Below are positions 34,906 to 45,916 of a DNA stretch of 64,000 bases, one piece after another. Made by a program: the position numbers and the translations under genes. The notes beneath the pieces are model-generated. The model saw only the letters and a list, made by a program, of their open reading frames with translations. It had not been told where the DNA came from and searched no databases. This DNA comes from Tolypeutes matacus (taxonomy: Eukaryota > Chordata > Mammalia > Cingulata > Chlamyphoridae): positions 31,799,888 to 31,863,887 of the forward strand of contig JAKSZT010054304.1 of NCBI GenBank assembly GCA_026826555.1, written 5' to 3'. Each line of letters begins with the position of its first letter. The stretch's first letter is position 1.

Positions 34906-35405
34906 TGAAGCAGGCTAGTTTAGGGAATGAGAAGACCAATTTGTCAGAAAAACATGGCCATGAAACACGTGGCCATCGAATTCCACCTGGAAATTCTCTG
35001 AGAGAAAAACCCTCACCAGTAAGCTACTGAAAGAACCCATGAGAATTTTCCTTGATTGTCCGGGTTCAAGGAAAAGCACTGGATATTCTCAAGGAGACTT
35101 ATCAATTGGCCCCATAGGGAGACTTGGTGGGTGGAGTAATCAAAACAGCAAACAGCTGGGATCCCTACCCCGGAAATTAGCAATTGAGAGGAATAATTAA
35201 TGGTTTAAAAAGCAAGCACAGAGGCAAAATCTCTTTTTTTCTGCTTGGACAAGCCCAAATTTAAACCTGGGACCCATAATCTGTTATATTCTCTCACATC
35301 AATTCTCCTCTCATTTGCTTAATAAACTACTGGCCCAAATAAATGAGCATGTTCTTAAATTCTTTTATGTAACATAGCCAAGAACATAGAGGAAATCCAG
35401 CAACA
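34906..35405 (+). mobile_element. Class I ERV 5' LTR (probable)
   Basis: A 500-bp unit begins TG and ends CA at 35405. It contains a TATA-like TTTAAAA at 35204-35210 and AATAAA at 35321-35326, correctly spaced for U3-R-U5. Directly after the CA comes 'taattggtgagccagcc', where a primer-binding site starting TGG is expected. I could not match it to a particular tRNA. No 3' LTR was found in the window, so the TSD cannot be tested. Confidence 0.6.
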
Positions 35406-35499
35406 TAATTGGTGAGCCAGCCAGGAAAAGCAGGTAGTAGTGAGTCTAAACTATGAATTACAGCCTGTTTAATGCCTTCTTTTGGTTATCCATTTAAAA

Positions 35500-35990
35500 T
35501 AGGTTCCCCTATAGGCCCCTACAGGACATAATCCTGGGCCGAGGGCAGGGGCCAGGATGCAGGAACCCCCGTGTCCATGCCCTGTGCCCAGGCTTGTTGG
35601 ACCTGATGCCAGCCTGGAGGATGGGGGTGCAAGGTGGGTGTGCAAAGCAGCACCCTGCTGGGACTGGGGTCCCGAGCCACTCTCTGGACGGACAAGAGCT
35701 GCATTTTCTGGCCTGGATGGGTTTTTTAGCAGGTTGCCCCAGCTCCCAGCACAGGCTGCCACTGCCTTCTAACTGCGCCTCCGCCGATGATAGTGGCAAT
35801 GGCAGCAAGTTTGGGGGCTTGTGAATGTGCCCCCCCACGCATCTGTACCTTGGCCTGCTCCCTGGTCTGGGATGGGGTAGTAAAGCAGTGGTGGGCAGGG
35901 CTGAAGTAAATGCCACGGAGTGGCCCTCATTCCCTTCCCTAGGGGCATCACAGACAGGGGGCTGTGTCCATAATTCACCTGAACTCTACA
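35500..35990. other. GC-rich island within the ERV leader
   Basis: About 490 bases of clearly higher G+C, with several CpG, lie between AT-rich flanks. The longest frame is 135 codons on the minus strand and has no recognisable domain; frames are open on both strands simply because AT-rich stops are rare here. It could be ordinary ERV leader, captured host sequence or a retrocopy. No poly(A) tail or TSD was seen. Confidence 0.4.
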
Positions 35991-36283
35991 TTTAATCTCC
36001 CTACTACTGAATTTCTCATTTGTAAAATGCTTTAGAATGATTTAAAAACTGAAAATGCATTTGCTAGTGAAGTTCTTGTCCCTTCTGTGGCGGAAAAGGT
36101 TATTGCTTCAGGGCCCTGAAACCTGTTAGCTAGAACAATTGATCTCTGATCTCTCAATGGTCTTTTGATGTCTAGTTTAGCTAAGAGACTCCCAGGTAGA
36201 GGGGTAAAGTAAGACTGCTCCCTAAGACCTCTGTAAGAATAGGAAAAAAAAAAAGAGGATGTTTTTAAGCCCCTTTTGCTAAG

Positions 36284-36520
36284 AAGAATCTCATGTTCTT
36301 GGGGCTTTGGTTAGGGGTTAACTGCTCCCAATGTCTCCCACAAATCCGGCTTGGGGGGTTTTGCTCTGAATTCCAAGTTCAGGCATCTCCCAAGACCTAA
36401 GAATCTTCTGTTCTGGGGTCTTTATTTAGGAAATAACTGCTCCCAACATCTCCCATAATTCCATCTTGGGGATTTTGATCTGAACTATGGGTTCAGGCAT
36501 CTGCCCAGACCTAGTTCAGC
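36284..36520 (+). repeat. Two-copy tandem repeat, period about 116 bp
   Basis: Unit 1 (36284-36399) and unit 2 (36400-36520) both run 'agaatct...tgttct.gggg', 'taactgctcccaa', 'tctccca', 'cttgggg.ttttg.tctgaa' and 'gttcaggcatct'. The divergence between units shows the duplication is old, probably present when the ERV inserted. Confidence 0.85.
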
Positions 36521-38159
36521 AATGGGGATGCCTGTAGGCTGGGCTCTGAATTCTCAGGATGCTGAGATCAGAGCAGTGGCTCCAAATGTCTTCCAAAGCA
36601 TAGGCAACTCCTGGATGGTCAGTGTCTATTTTGGTGGCTCTGGTTTGGAGTGTTGAAAGTTTAGTCAGATTCAAACTCTGGGACACCAGCTCAACTGACT
36701 AATAAAATTGTTTTAGTTGCTTGGTTAATATTCTTTCAGTTGTTTGGTTGATAAAGGTGCTTCTTTTCTCCTGGAATAATAGTGCAGTCTCTATCCTACC
36801 AGCAGACTCCCCATAGGGGTGTCCTGTCGGGGATCGGGAAAGCCTACCTACTCATGGTCTGCATGGCCACAGTATGGCCAAGAGTGACCTCTGTATGGGA
36901 CCATGAATTCCAGTTAAACCTGTGTACAAGAGGAGAGGACAGATAGATATGAGGGCCAGAAACCACATGGTCATGTCTCCTTGAAGAAATGAGGAGATGC
37001 AGCTCAACCTTCCATTACCACCATTTTAAAAACAGCCTTCACAGTTTTAAACTCAGTTGTACCTAATAAGGGGAGTGATGGGGATCAAGATCCAGGCTGT
37101 TTGCTAAACCTCTCTCCTGGAAAATAAGAAACCTCTTCATATGCCATCAAAGGGTATAAAATTCTCTCTTCTTTCTTAATCTGTGCTTAACTTTGTGTTT
37201 TAACTTTTAAATATGGGTTTAACTTTTTCAGTCTGCTTGTGCCTAGGAAATCAAACTTGGGGTTCACCTGTTGCAAACTGAATAATGGTGAAAGGTAACC
37301 TAAAAATGTCAATACTATCTTGCAATTGCATTTGATGTACAAATCACAAGTGGAATTGGTTCAACTGCTAAAAAAGCAGAAAAACTTAGCAGAGTTGGTA
37401 CTAATAAATTCTTGTGGCTTAGTTAATAAAAGTGCCCAATTTGTTTAAAGTAAAAACTTAATAGTAACTGTAATTAAAAGTTAAGATCATTATATAGATG
37501 TCTTTATATTATAAAACAGCAGAAGAATAATATCTGAAATTACGTAACTGGATGGTTTAGCCTAGACTTCAGCTATTGCAATAGTAATCTTTGACTAATT
37601 TACCTTTGTTTATGGCTACTTCAGGTCTAAACATACCCTTGCTTATGCTATTTATTGTGATGGTAATTATAAACGGAATTTGCCTTTATTTATGGTTACT
37701 TAAGTTCTAGCCTCACCCCTTGCCTTTGCTTAGGAAAGCAAATTATCACGGCAACTTCTGCCCTCCCCGTGCCCCACATCCCCTCCTCCATGGCTCAGGG
37801 AAAGGAATATGTAAGACATACCTGTCTCCTGTCCTCCCACTGCTATTAGTGACCCTGCTTTCTCTCATGACTCCAGGTGTTTGATGCCTGGTGAAATTCC
37901 AGACCCTCGGGGCAGGACGCCCACTCTTCCAGTTCAGTGACTGAGGACTGGGAGTAGATCCTCCCACTTCGAATGTTGGGATTCCTAAAAGCAGCAATTC
38001 ATAAGAGAAAACAGTTTCCCTGAGGCTTTCATGACCTCAGTAAGTGTATACTGAAATTAGTATTACTCATCCATGTCAGCCAAAGTCAAAATGGGAAATA
38101 AGCAAAGCTCTGAAGTAAAGGAACATGTTTCAAATTGTATTTTGAATCATTGAGGACAT

Positions 38160-38502
38160 TTTAGTTATAAGCCAATAATCAGAGAACAAAATTCTGGTAC
38201 AAAACTACATGTTCATGGTGCAGATGAATGAGGGCAAAGGCTGGCTCGCAGGGTCGCAGCGAAAAAGTGCTGTCAACAGTTGCTCGTGTCCCCGTTCCCC
38301 CACCCCGTTCTGTGAAGTGAAAAGAGCTGGGAAGCAGTCGACAGGCAGCCACTTCATAGTCCCGTGCGCGTGAACCCCAACTATCAACAGCAAGCACCAC
38401 GCACAGACTTCACGGAAATGTGTTCACGGTTAATCAATACGATTGATCACTGTTTATTAAGTAAAATAAAAATTTTAAAACCGCTTTCAAAAAAAAAAAA
38501 AA
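38160..38502 (+). pseudogene. CpG-rich retrocopy with poly(A) tail, parent unknown
   Basis: The segment changes from AT-rich to CpG-containing sequence, ends with AATAAA (38465-38470) and, 18 bases later, a 14-A run (38489-38502). This is the signature of a processed transcript inserted by L1 machinery. The plus frame ending at about 38373 reads MFMVQMNEGKGWLAGSQRK and may be the C-terminus of the parent protein, or merely 3' UTR. It interrupts the ERV gag region. The 5' boundary and TSD are unclear. Confidence 0.55.
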
Positions 38503-39177
38503 GAAATAGCCTTCAAAGAGATTTTTAAAATATTATCTTACAGTTAAACTTATTTTCTAAGAGAATGAAAATTATAAATAACAGTGAGTTCTGTGTTTCT
38601 GTGTCTAACTCTCTATTCGTGTCTGGTCTGCCTATTTGTTCAGTGTATGTCTTCATACATTGGGATGGTAATATCAAATTAACAAATGAAAATTCTTAAA
38701 AGAGCTCTATTCAAATTATAAAATCAAATATATGCTAATATATGTGAGTAAATATTCCTGAAGCCCAAATTAGGCTGAGCAGGATAGAAGGGTTGTATAG
38801 AAATGTGGATATACTAGGGAAAAAGTTTTCCCTAAGCTCTTTTATTCCAGAACCTAGCAGTCAGTATGCTTTTAATGCTATTCACAGTTTCGATTTTATT
38901 CAGTTTAGTGTTATCGCCCTAGGTTTATAGGATACCAATTAAATAAATTAACATCCTATGTGGTTATAGTTAATTCTAAGAATTTTATGAAAGTATCTTC
39001 TAAACTGAAGCATTTAAATGGCTAATTCCAGGAAGCCATTATTAATTAGAAACCTAAATTGATATTAATAACAAAAAATAACTTCATAGTATGGGAACTT
39101 GTCAGGGGCCACCTCAATCTATGTAGGTATCATCATTTAATATATATCATTATCATTGGGAAATAAGAATTAGGGGC
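38503..39177. other. Unassigned AT-rich sequence
   Basis: No feature recognised. Confidence 0.5.
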
Positions 39178-39685
39178 TGTAACAGTTTGAAGCTGGTAGA
39201 CCAGAAGATCATGTCCTTAGAGCTAATCCATTCCTGTGCATGTAAAGCTATTATAGATGGGAACTTTTGATTAAATCCCCTCAGTTAAGGACATTTGATT
39301 AGATTGTGTGACTAGGGGAGGGTCTTAATCATGTTACTGCTCTCCTTTATAAAACAGTTGGATATATGGAGAGAAAAGCCTGGAGAAACAGGGAAAAACT
39401 CCTAGAAGCTGAGAGAAAAAGCCAAAGATGAAGTAGTCAGAAGCTGAAAGCAACAGAGCTGGAGAAGAAGGCAGAGACCGGAAGCTGCTGCTACTGTGTC
39501 CTGCCTTGTGCCTGATGGCTCATAGCTGGAGCTCAGGGAGAACGCATCTCCTTAGGAAGCCTTGGTTTGACTTTTTTCTCAGCCATGAAACTGTGAGCCT
39601 TTAATCTAACAGATCCCCATTGTAAAAGCCAATCCATTTCTGGTATATTGCCTTGGCAGCCTTCTGCAGACTGCAGACTACGACA
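39178..39685 (+). mobile_element. MaLR-type solo LTR, family shared with 59.8 kb
   Basis: It starts 'tgtaacagtttgaag' and shares with 59770-60471 the sequence 'gcctgatggctcatagctg', 'atggctc/catggcc', 'aagccaatccatttctg' and 'ttgccttggcag'. Flanking 5-mers, ggggc and gggat, agree only partly. Purine-rich centre as in other MaLR LTRs. Confidence 0.7.
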
Positions 39686-39720
39686 GGGATACACTAATAA
39701 GCCAAATAGTACTGAAGATT

Positions 39721-39725
39721 TAAAA

Positions 39726-39768
<43 letters not shown>
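39721..39768. repeat. (A)n(TA)n microsatellite
   Basis: Thirteen A are followed by about eighteen TA units, immediately next to the antisense L1 end. It probably grew from that L1's tail. Confidence 0.9.
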
Positions 39769-39771
<3 letters not shown>

Positions 39772-40412
39772 TTTTTTAAGATACTTAGATTACATAAATG
39801 TTATATAAAATTATACGGGATTCCAATATGACCCACTCCCTACCCCTCCCACATTTTCCCTAACATTAACAAGATCCTTCATTAGTATAGTACATTTGTT
39901 ACCATTGATGAACACATTTTGGCACATTGCCACTAAACATGGATTATAGTTTACATTGTAGTTTACACTCTCACACAATTTTGTAGGCTATGACAAGATA
40001 TATAATGCCCTGTACCTCTCATTGCAATGTCGTTCAGGACAATTCCCAAGTCCCAAAAATGCCTCGATATTACTCCTGTTTTTCCATCTCCCTCCCCTCA
40101 GAACCTCCAGTGATCACTGCCTCCACATCAATGATAAAATTTCTTCCATTGCTAGAATAACAATAAGTCTATAGTAGAATAACAGAAAGTTTACTCTAGT
40201 CCATTGTTCATTCCCCAATCCTGAGGATTCTGGGATGGTGATGCTCACTCTGCCTCTAATTGAGAGGGGGCTTAGGTCCCATGGGGCAGGTGGATGGGAT
40301 TATCTTGCTTGCATTTGTAAACTCTGTTCCTTGGGATGGTTGCTATCCATCACCATCTCCTTGTTAGTTGTCCTGGGTGAGTCCAATGAACTGGCGAGTA
40401 GGTGTACTGCAG
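39769..40412 (-). mobile_element. Xenarthran L1 3' UTR, antisense, 5'-truncated
   Basis: The plus strand is the reverse complement of the L1 end: 'aagatacttagattacata', 'cattagtatagtacatttg', 'cattgctagaataacaata' and 'cctgggtgagtccaatgaa'. It matches 43.1-43.8 kb in the same orientation. The 88-residue plus ORF here is a shadow. Confidence 0.85.
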
Positions 40413-42720
40413 AATTTTTAAAATTGAAATATTGGTTGGTACAAACATCTACTAATTACATTACCAAAAAAAGCAAGCAGATATTTTACACAGATAAATG
40501 ATAGGAAGGTAAAAAGATAGAAGGATGGATCCATAGAACATTATAATTCTTGATAGGGACTTTGTTAATTACATTTAATTATATTCTTGCTGACTGTATT
40601 AATCACATTTCTTTCCACAAATGCTTGTCATGTCTTTTATTCTCTCTAAATAGTGAGAAAAATGGAGAGAAAGAAATGAATCTAGTGACAGAAAGATCAA
40701 AATATATCCCTTAGGTTTGGCTCAACATTATTAGGATCAATTTTGCTGCTTAGATACCAAATTTGCTGTGTCAGTTTAGGGAGTAGCTATTAATGAGTAT
40801 CTTAGGTCATTATTATTATTTAAAATTACTTAATTAACTGATGGTAGACTTTTACTCCATCAATTTAGATATGTCAGTAGTTGCCTTTACTGCATCATAT
40901 AGCTTACTTTGAATGCAGTCTTCCCAACAGATTTAAATATATTTTGATAAAATATTCAATACTACAATATCATTTTTCCCATAGAAATCAAGAAATCCTT
41001 GAAATGTTTACAATTTCCAAAGACTACAAAGAACACCAGAGAGTTCTACAAAACCATTTATTAATTCAAGAAAGCCTATTTGAAGAAGTTTGAATTACCT
41101 CTGTGAGAAATGTAACATAGACAATGCTCTTCTCCTAAAACTGGTGCTAAAATCTAATTGCTATTTCACAAGACATTTCTAGGCAGCAAAATTTACTTTA
41201 ATGTGAATCTCTTTTGTAAAAATGTTGCTGGTATGGCACAGTTCACACTCATATATAGTTATATAGTTTGAAAATCCAATTGCTTTTAAGATGTAACTTG
41301 CTTATTTAATGTCTTAGTTTTGGGTTTCAAATATGAATTTAATTCTGATCCAGTTTAAACAATGTAAAGTACCCTCTCCCAAGGTTTCTGTGTAAATAAA
41401 TAAGCTGATAGGGAAACTATTTCAATCAGGCAGACTTTTTGTTGAACTAACATTTTCTTTTCTGCTAAAATTCAACTGATGTTGACTTCACTGAACGGCT
41501 GTTGGGAAATTGCCCTCAGAGCTTTATTTGGAACTGCTACAGTCTTAGTAATGAAATGTTATATTGTGAAAGTCATGCTCAGAGTGTTGATTCTGTTCCT
41601 AAGTGACATTGTTGGAGCATAACACACATTTAGTTACCTACCTGACAAGTTGTCTATTTAACAGAGAAAAAATGATCTGACTATGATTGATGGCACAGCT
41701 GCCCCTTCTCAGTGATGAGGAAAATAAGCTGAGTCAAAACAGATCTGGCTAAACCAGGGCACGTCTGTCTGCCGGGCTGTTGCTTCATTTCTCTTCATTT
41801 GGGTAAGAAGGCTTTCCTTTGAGTGTATATTCCCATAGTCTCCAATCTACCAACCACTGTGCTTATTGCTTTCTTCTTTTCACTTTGAAATTACTTTGGA
41901 GGCATTCTTCTGCTGTGATCCACATTAGAGCAAAGCTTTCATACATTTTTAGCCACATGCTATGTAGGTCAAGGACAACAGTGTTGTAAATTAGAGTTCT
42001 TGGTTAGGTGTGATTAGTGATTTATTTACTTGTTGGCTACAAGTTTCTTCTGATCTCTGACATTCTGACTCAGGCTCTTGGCTTTCCTGCATGACTGAAG
42101 TAAGTGTTCTGTAGGTATGCCATGTAGCTTGTGCTGTGCAAAAGTTAAGAATCCCTAGGGATGAAAAGGCTTGTCTTAATGCTAGGGTTTAAGTTCCAAA
42201 GATTAATATGTTTGTACAGGTTGCCCCCTTTGTCTCAGGCTCTATTCTTTCCCCCCCTGTGTAGATATATTAGTATGTCTTTTGGTGACAAAGATTAAAG
42301 GAAAAAACGAAAGAGAAAACAGTTGGTATAGTTTACATTTATTCCTCAATGAGGACAATGCTCATAGGGCAAATATCACTAGGAAAATGAAAACAACTGA
42401 TTTGTAGGGATTAGAAATATATACTCCAAACAGCCACAGAAGGTATAAATACCAGATATTAATATGGGCACTTGTTGGTTGAAGAGGAAAATTTATATTG
42501 TGAAGTCATATATATCACAGTAGTGCTTCTTCTCAACTTAAATTCATTTAAATTCAAGTGCAGCAATCAGAAGACCTGGGATTTATACCAGACTTCAGGG
42601 AAGTACATATGGTGTTCAAGTACACATACATAAAACTAGACAGTAAAGATTCTGGTAAAGTAAAGTGGAAGTTATAACAACATGCACAGAATATGAAACA
42701 TATTTTGAAAAGAGTATTTT
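40413..42720. other. Repeat-poor stretch, about 2.3 kb
   Basis: No family recognised and no ORF above 70 codons. The 41.45-42.2 kb part is less AT-rich and looks non-repetitive, containing for example TGAGTCA at about 41733. It is the second candidate location for a conserved non-coding element. Confidence 0.4.
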
Positions 42721-42883
42721 ACACTTACCTGGCAGGGGAAATACCATGATCACAAAGGTGGTTTTCCCAGGGTGAGGATCATCCATTGCACTCCGAGTGT
42801 GCTGACCCCTGTAATTTCCCCAAATGCGGGAAACTCGACTGCATAATTTGTGGTAGCGGGGGACTGCGTTCATGCTTCCTCTG
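42721..42883 (+). pseudogene. RNU1 (pseudogene): U1 snRNA retropseudogene
   Basis: The full 163-base length aligns with U1 small nuclear RNA (about 164 nt). The 5' splice-site recognition stretch acttacctgg is intact, as are the U1A-binding loop attgcactcc and the Sm site aatttgtgg. Substitutions lie in stem-loop I (gatcacaaagg), stem-loop II and the 3' stem. It is followed by an A-rich run (42886-42897) and flanked by near-identical repeats, agagtatttta at 42711-42721 and agaatattta at 42897-42906. No U1 proximal sequence element is visible upstream. This is therefore an L1-mobilised copy, not a gene with its own promoter. The 85-codon minus ORF is a shadow. Confidence 0.95.
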
Positions 42884-42906
42884 AGGAAAAAAAAAAAGAA
42901 TATTTA

Positions 42907-43084
42907 ACCACACTGAAGAAAAAAATCAGAAAATAGAAAAGTGAGGTAAAAGAAAACAAAACAATCTACTATTAAATATTTCAGTAGAAATTGATGAGTC
43001 AGCTACACCAAAGGCACACCCAACAAAGAATATTTGCAAAAACATCCATATTTGTACAACTCACAAGCAAAATAAGCATGCATG
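42907..43084. other. Unassigned AT-rich spacer
   Basis: Short interval with nothing recognised. Confidence 0.5.
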
Positions 43085-44665
43085 CATTTTTTAAATATTT
43101 TGTTTTTTAAAATATTTTAGATTACATTAATGTTATATAAAAAATATAAGGGATTCCCATATGCCCCACACCCTACCCCTCTCACATTTCCCTACATCAA
43201 CAACATCCTTCATTAGTGTGGTACATTTGTTACAACTGATGAACACATATTGGAGCATTGCCACTAAGTGTGGATTATAGTTTACATTATAGTTTACTCT
43301 CTATCCCACACAATTTTGTAAGTTATGACAAAATATATAATGGCCTGTATCCATCTTTAAAATGTCATTCAGAATAACTCCAATGACCCAAATAGCTCCC
43401 ATATTACACCTGTTTTTCCCTCTCCCTTCCCTCAAAACCTCCAGTGGCCACTGCCTCTACATCAATGATAAAAGTTCTTCCATTGCTAGAATAACAATAA
43501 GTCTATAGTAGAATAACATTAAGTCTATTCTAGTCCATCATTCATCCCCCAATCCTGAGGATTCTGGGATGGTGATGCCCACTCTGTCTTTAATTGAAAG
43601 AGGGCTTAAATCCAATGGTGCAGACAGATGGAACTATCTTGCTTGCAGTTGTAGAGTCTCTCTGATCCTTGCAATAGTCACTGTTCATCATCATCTCCTT
43701 GTTAGTTGTCTTGGGTGACTCCAGTGAACTGCAGAGTAGATGTTGCAACTCTGTTGAGATTCAGCGCCCAGCTGGCATGTGGATAAACCAAAGGTTTAAG
43801 TCTCTTGGACATACACATATCAACTCTAGTACTACATATAGGTTCAAGTAGAAGGGACAAAAGAGCCATGTGCAGGGAAACAACAAATGAGTTCCAACTC
43901 TGTCACACTGGTGAGCATAAATTCCAAAGCAAAGCCCACTGGCAGGGCAACAAACTCCTGAGCTGCCAACACTGCCTATATTGTCTGGATATCTTTAGAG
44001 CCCTCAGGAGCTCCAGTATTTGAGGCAATATTTACTGTGGCAATCAATGATATCCTGCTGAGACGTGCATAAGTGTAACCTCTGGAATAACTTCCCAACT
44101 CACTTTGAAATCTCTTAGCCATAAAACCTTATTTGTATTTTCACTTTTCCCCTTTTGGTCAAGGTCTTTTTTCAGGTGCATTGCTAGTTGGTGCTTGGCA
44201 ATAATCCCTCAGTGCCAAGGAGGCTCATCCCTGGGAGTCATGTCCCATGGCCGTGGGGGGTGGGGGGGTGGGGAGGTGGGCGGGAGGTAATCCATTTATA
44301 TGCTGAGTTTGTCTTAGAGAGAGGCCATATTTGAGCAACAAGTATGCCTTCAGGTGGTAACTCTTAGGCAATATATAATATTAGGCTAAATTTCAATTTC
44401 AAAAGAAAAAGTTAATAAGTAAAGTCATCAATATCAAGGGCCCATCACAATGGTCCATCCTCCTTCACTAGACACTTCTGTATTCAGCGGGGGATTCTTT
44501 CTGTCCCATTAGAGAATGTGACAGAACTCCCCAAGATAGGAATTTGATATCCTTTCTGCTATTGTGTAGATCTCCACCCACCATGGCAATGCCCCATGAA
44601 CATTTGAACACATTTATATATCTTAGCGGTATGACTCAGGTGAACCTTCTCCCACTGCATGTGTT
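43085..44665 (-). mobile_element. Xenarthran L1 3' UTR, antisense, 1.6 kb
   Basis: Reverse complement of most of the 3' UTR at 23.33-24.73 kb, from the terminus ('agattacattaatgttatat') back to the part matching 'aaacacatgcagtgggaga'. This is the longest copy after the one at 22-24.7 kb. It includes a G-rich run on the plus strand at 44255-44284. No TSD was recognised. Confidence 0.87.
44255..44284 (+). other. G-quadruplex-capable run
   Basis: Five runs of 3 to 7 G lie within 30 bases, separated by loops of 1 to 4 bases, so the plus strand could form a G-quadruplex. It sits where the other L1 copies have 'ccccccagcgtgggacatg'-like sequence, so it is a local expansion on the antisense strand of the L1. 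Confidence 0.75.
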
Positions 44666-45054
44666 TTTGAAACTTTTTAAACCAGAATCATTAAGCATGA
44701 TTTCTGAATTTTGTGTTAACTATATTGCCATTTACAGATGAGGAGAAAATATGATAAATTTCTTTATGTTTTCCTCCATAGCTGATAAATAAAAGCTGGT
44801 CAGAAGCAGCAGTGTCTTTAAACTACAAAAAATGTAGGATTATTTTGTACAGAAAGGATTACTAAATAGATTATGACTTTGATCTGTAAAAATTTCTGAA
44901 ACAATGTTGCCACTATGGTAAGTTTATTCCTAATTGAAAAAGGAAATCCTATTGCTTTCTGGATCCCAGGCTCCAGGGATGCATATCCACTGGAACATGC
45001 TTCATCTTTTTTTGATGTGGAAAATAGGGTGAAAATTGAGCCTTAAATTTTTTT
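44666..45054. other. Unassigned sequence
   Basis: No feature recognised. Confidence 0.5.
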
Positions 45055-45350
45055 CAGAAAACGTATATTTGTTAAGCACATATTTGTGACATGTAGTGCT
45101 TGGGTGATGATGATAAAACCATGAAAACAAGATGATGTCCCTCCTTTCATGAGGCACAGATTTTAATTGAGGGAGACATACAATAAAAAAATGAAATAAA
45201 TATGTAGTTTGTCAGAGGATGTCTAACATCATTTGAAGAAATGTGATAATAGAGAATGGGTATCATGGTGTATCAATGATTTTATATGTTACTGTTTTAT
45301 ATAAAGTGTTCAAGAATGACTTTGATAATAAATTATTTAAATATAAAGTG
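45055..45350 (-). repeat. L2 LINE 3' fragment, antisense
   Basis: 'tatttgttaagcacatatt', 'ccctcctttcatgaggcac' and 'gagggagacatacaataaa' give the antisense order of the L2 3' end. Confidence 0.7.
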
Positions 45351-45670
45351 AAGGAGTGAGCCAGATTTATGTCTAAGCAAATATCAAACTAGAGAGAGAA
45401 AAGAGCAAACTCAAAGGACTTGAGAAAAGAGAATTCCTGGCATTTTTGAAGAACAGTGAAGAAACTTGGCAAAAAAATTCCAGAATCTAAATATAATTCA
45501 AGCACTGATCCTCTCTGGTAACTGCAAGCAGTATAATTTTGAAGACATGGATGTTTGCTGGACACACTAAACTAAAGTTCTACCTAGTCTCCAGATTCTA
45601 ACACAAAGAAAGAATGTCATGAACATAAAGTGACAGTAAAGTCATATAATTAAGCTAAGGTTCTGGAGAT
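45351..45670. other. Unassigned sequence
   Basis: No feature recognised. Confidence 0.5.
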
Positions 45671-45916
45671 AATGAGCTTTTTTTTTTTTTTTTTTTTAAT
45701 TGTGGGTAAAAATCAAAATTTTCACAATACATACCAACATTTGCAAAACGATATATAAATATATATGCATATATGTGCATTTGCTTACAAAAATGTTATT
45801 TATGTATATATATAAATATATTTTAAGAGGTGCTTAGATACCCAAAATATTACACGGAACCCACTGGGATCCCCATGTTGCCCACCTCCCACCACATCCC
45901 ACACAAATGAGCTTTT
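45671..45916 (-). mobile_element. Very short L1 3' insertion, 11-bp TSD, extra 3' sequence
   Basis: aatgagctttt occurs at 45671-45681 and 45906-45916. Between them, read on the minus strand, are about 90 bases of L1 terminus ('gtgggaggtgggcaacatg' to 'tatctaagcacctctt'), an AT-rich spacer, roughly 110 bases of non-L1-like sequence, and then a 20-base poly(A). The L1 end is internal rather than next to the poly(A). Confidence 0.8.

Larger units (their letters stand above)
35406..38176 (+). mobile_element. Degraded class I ERV leader and start of gag
   Basis: Long untranslated leader following the LTR. At 38091 an ATG opens a 20-codon frame starting MGNKQS, with a glycine at position 2 suited to myristoylation and then a CIL motif, as in many class I ERV gag proteins. 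It stops at 38151-38153. Nothing of protease, polymerase or envelope is recognisable. The leader holds a two-copy tandem repeat and a GC-rich block, listed separately. The provirus is 3'-truncated and non-functional. Confidence 0.5.

Noticed and set aside
35509..35916. 135-codon minus-strand ORF
   Set aside because: GC-rich block with open frames on both strands, no domain, no start or splice context.
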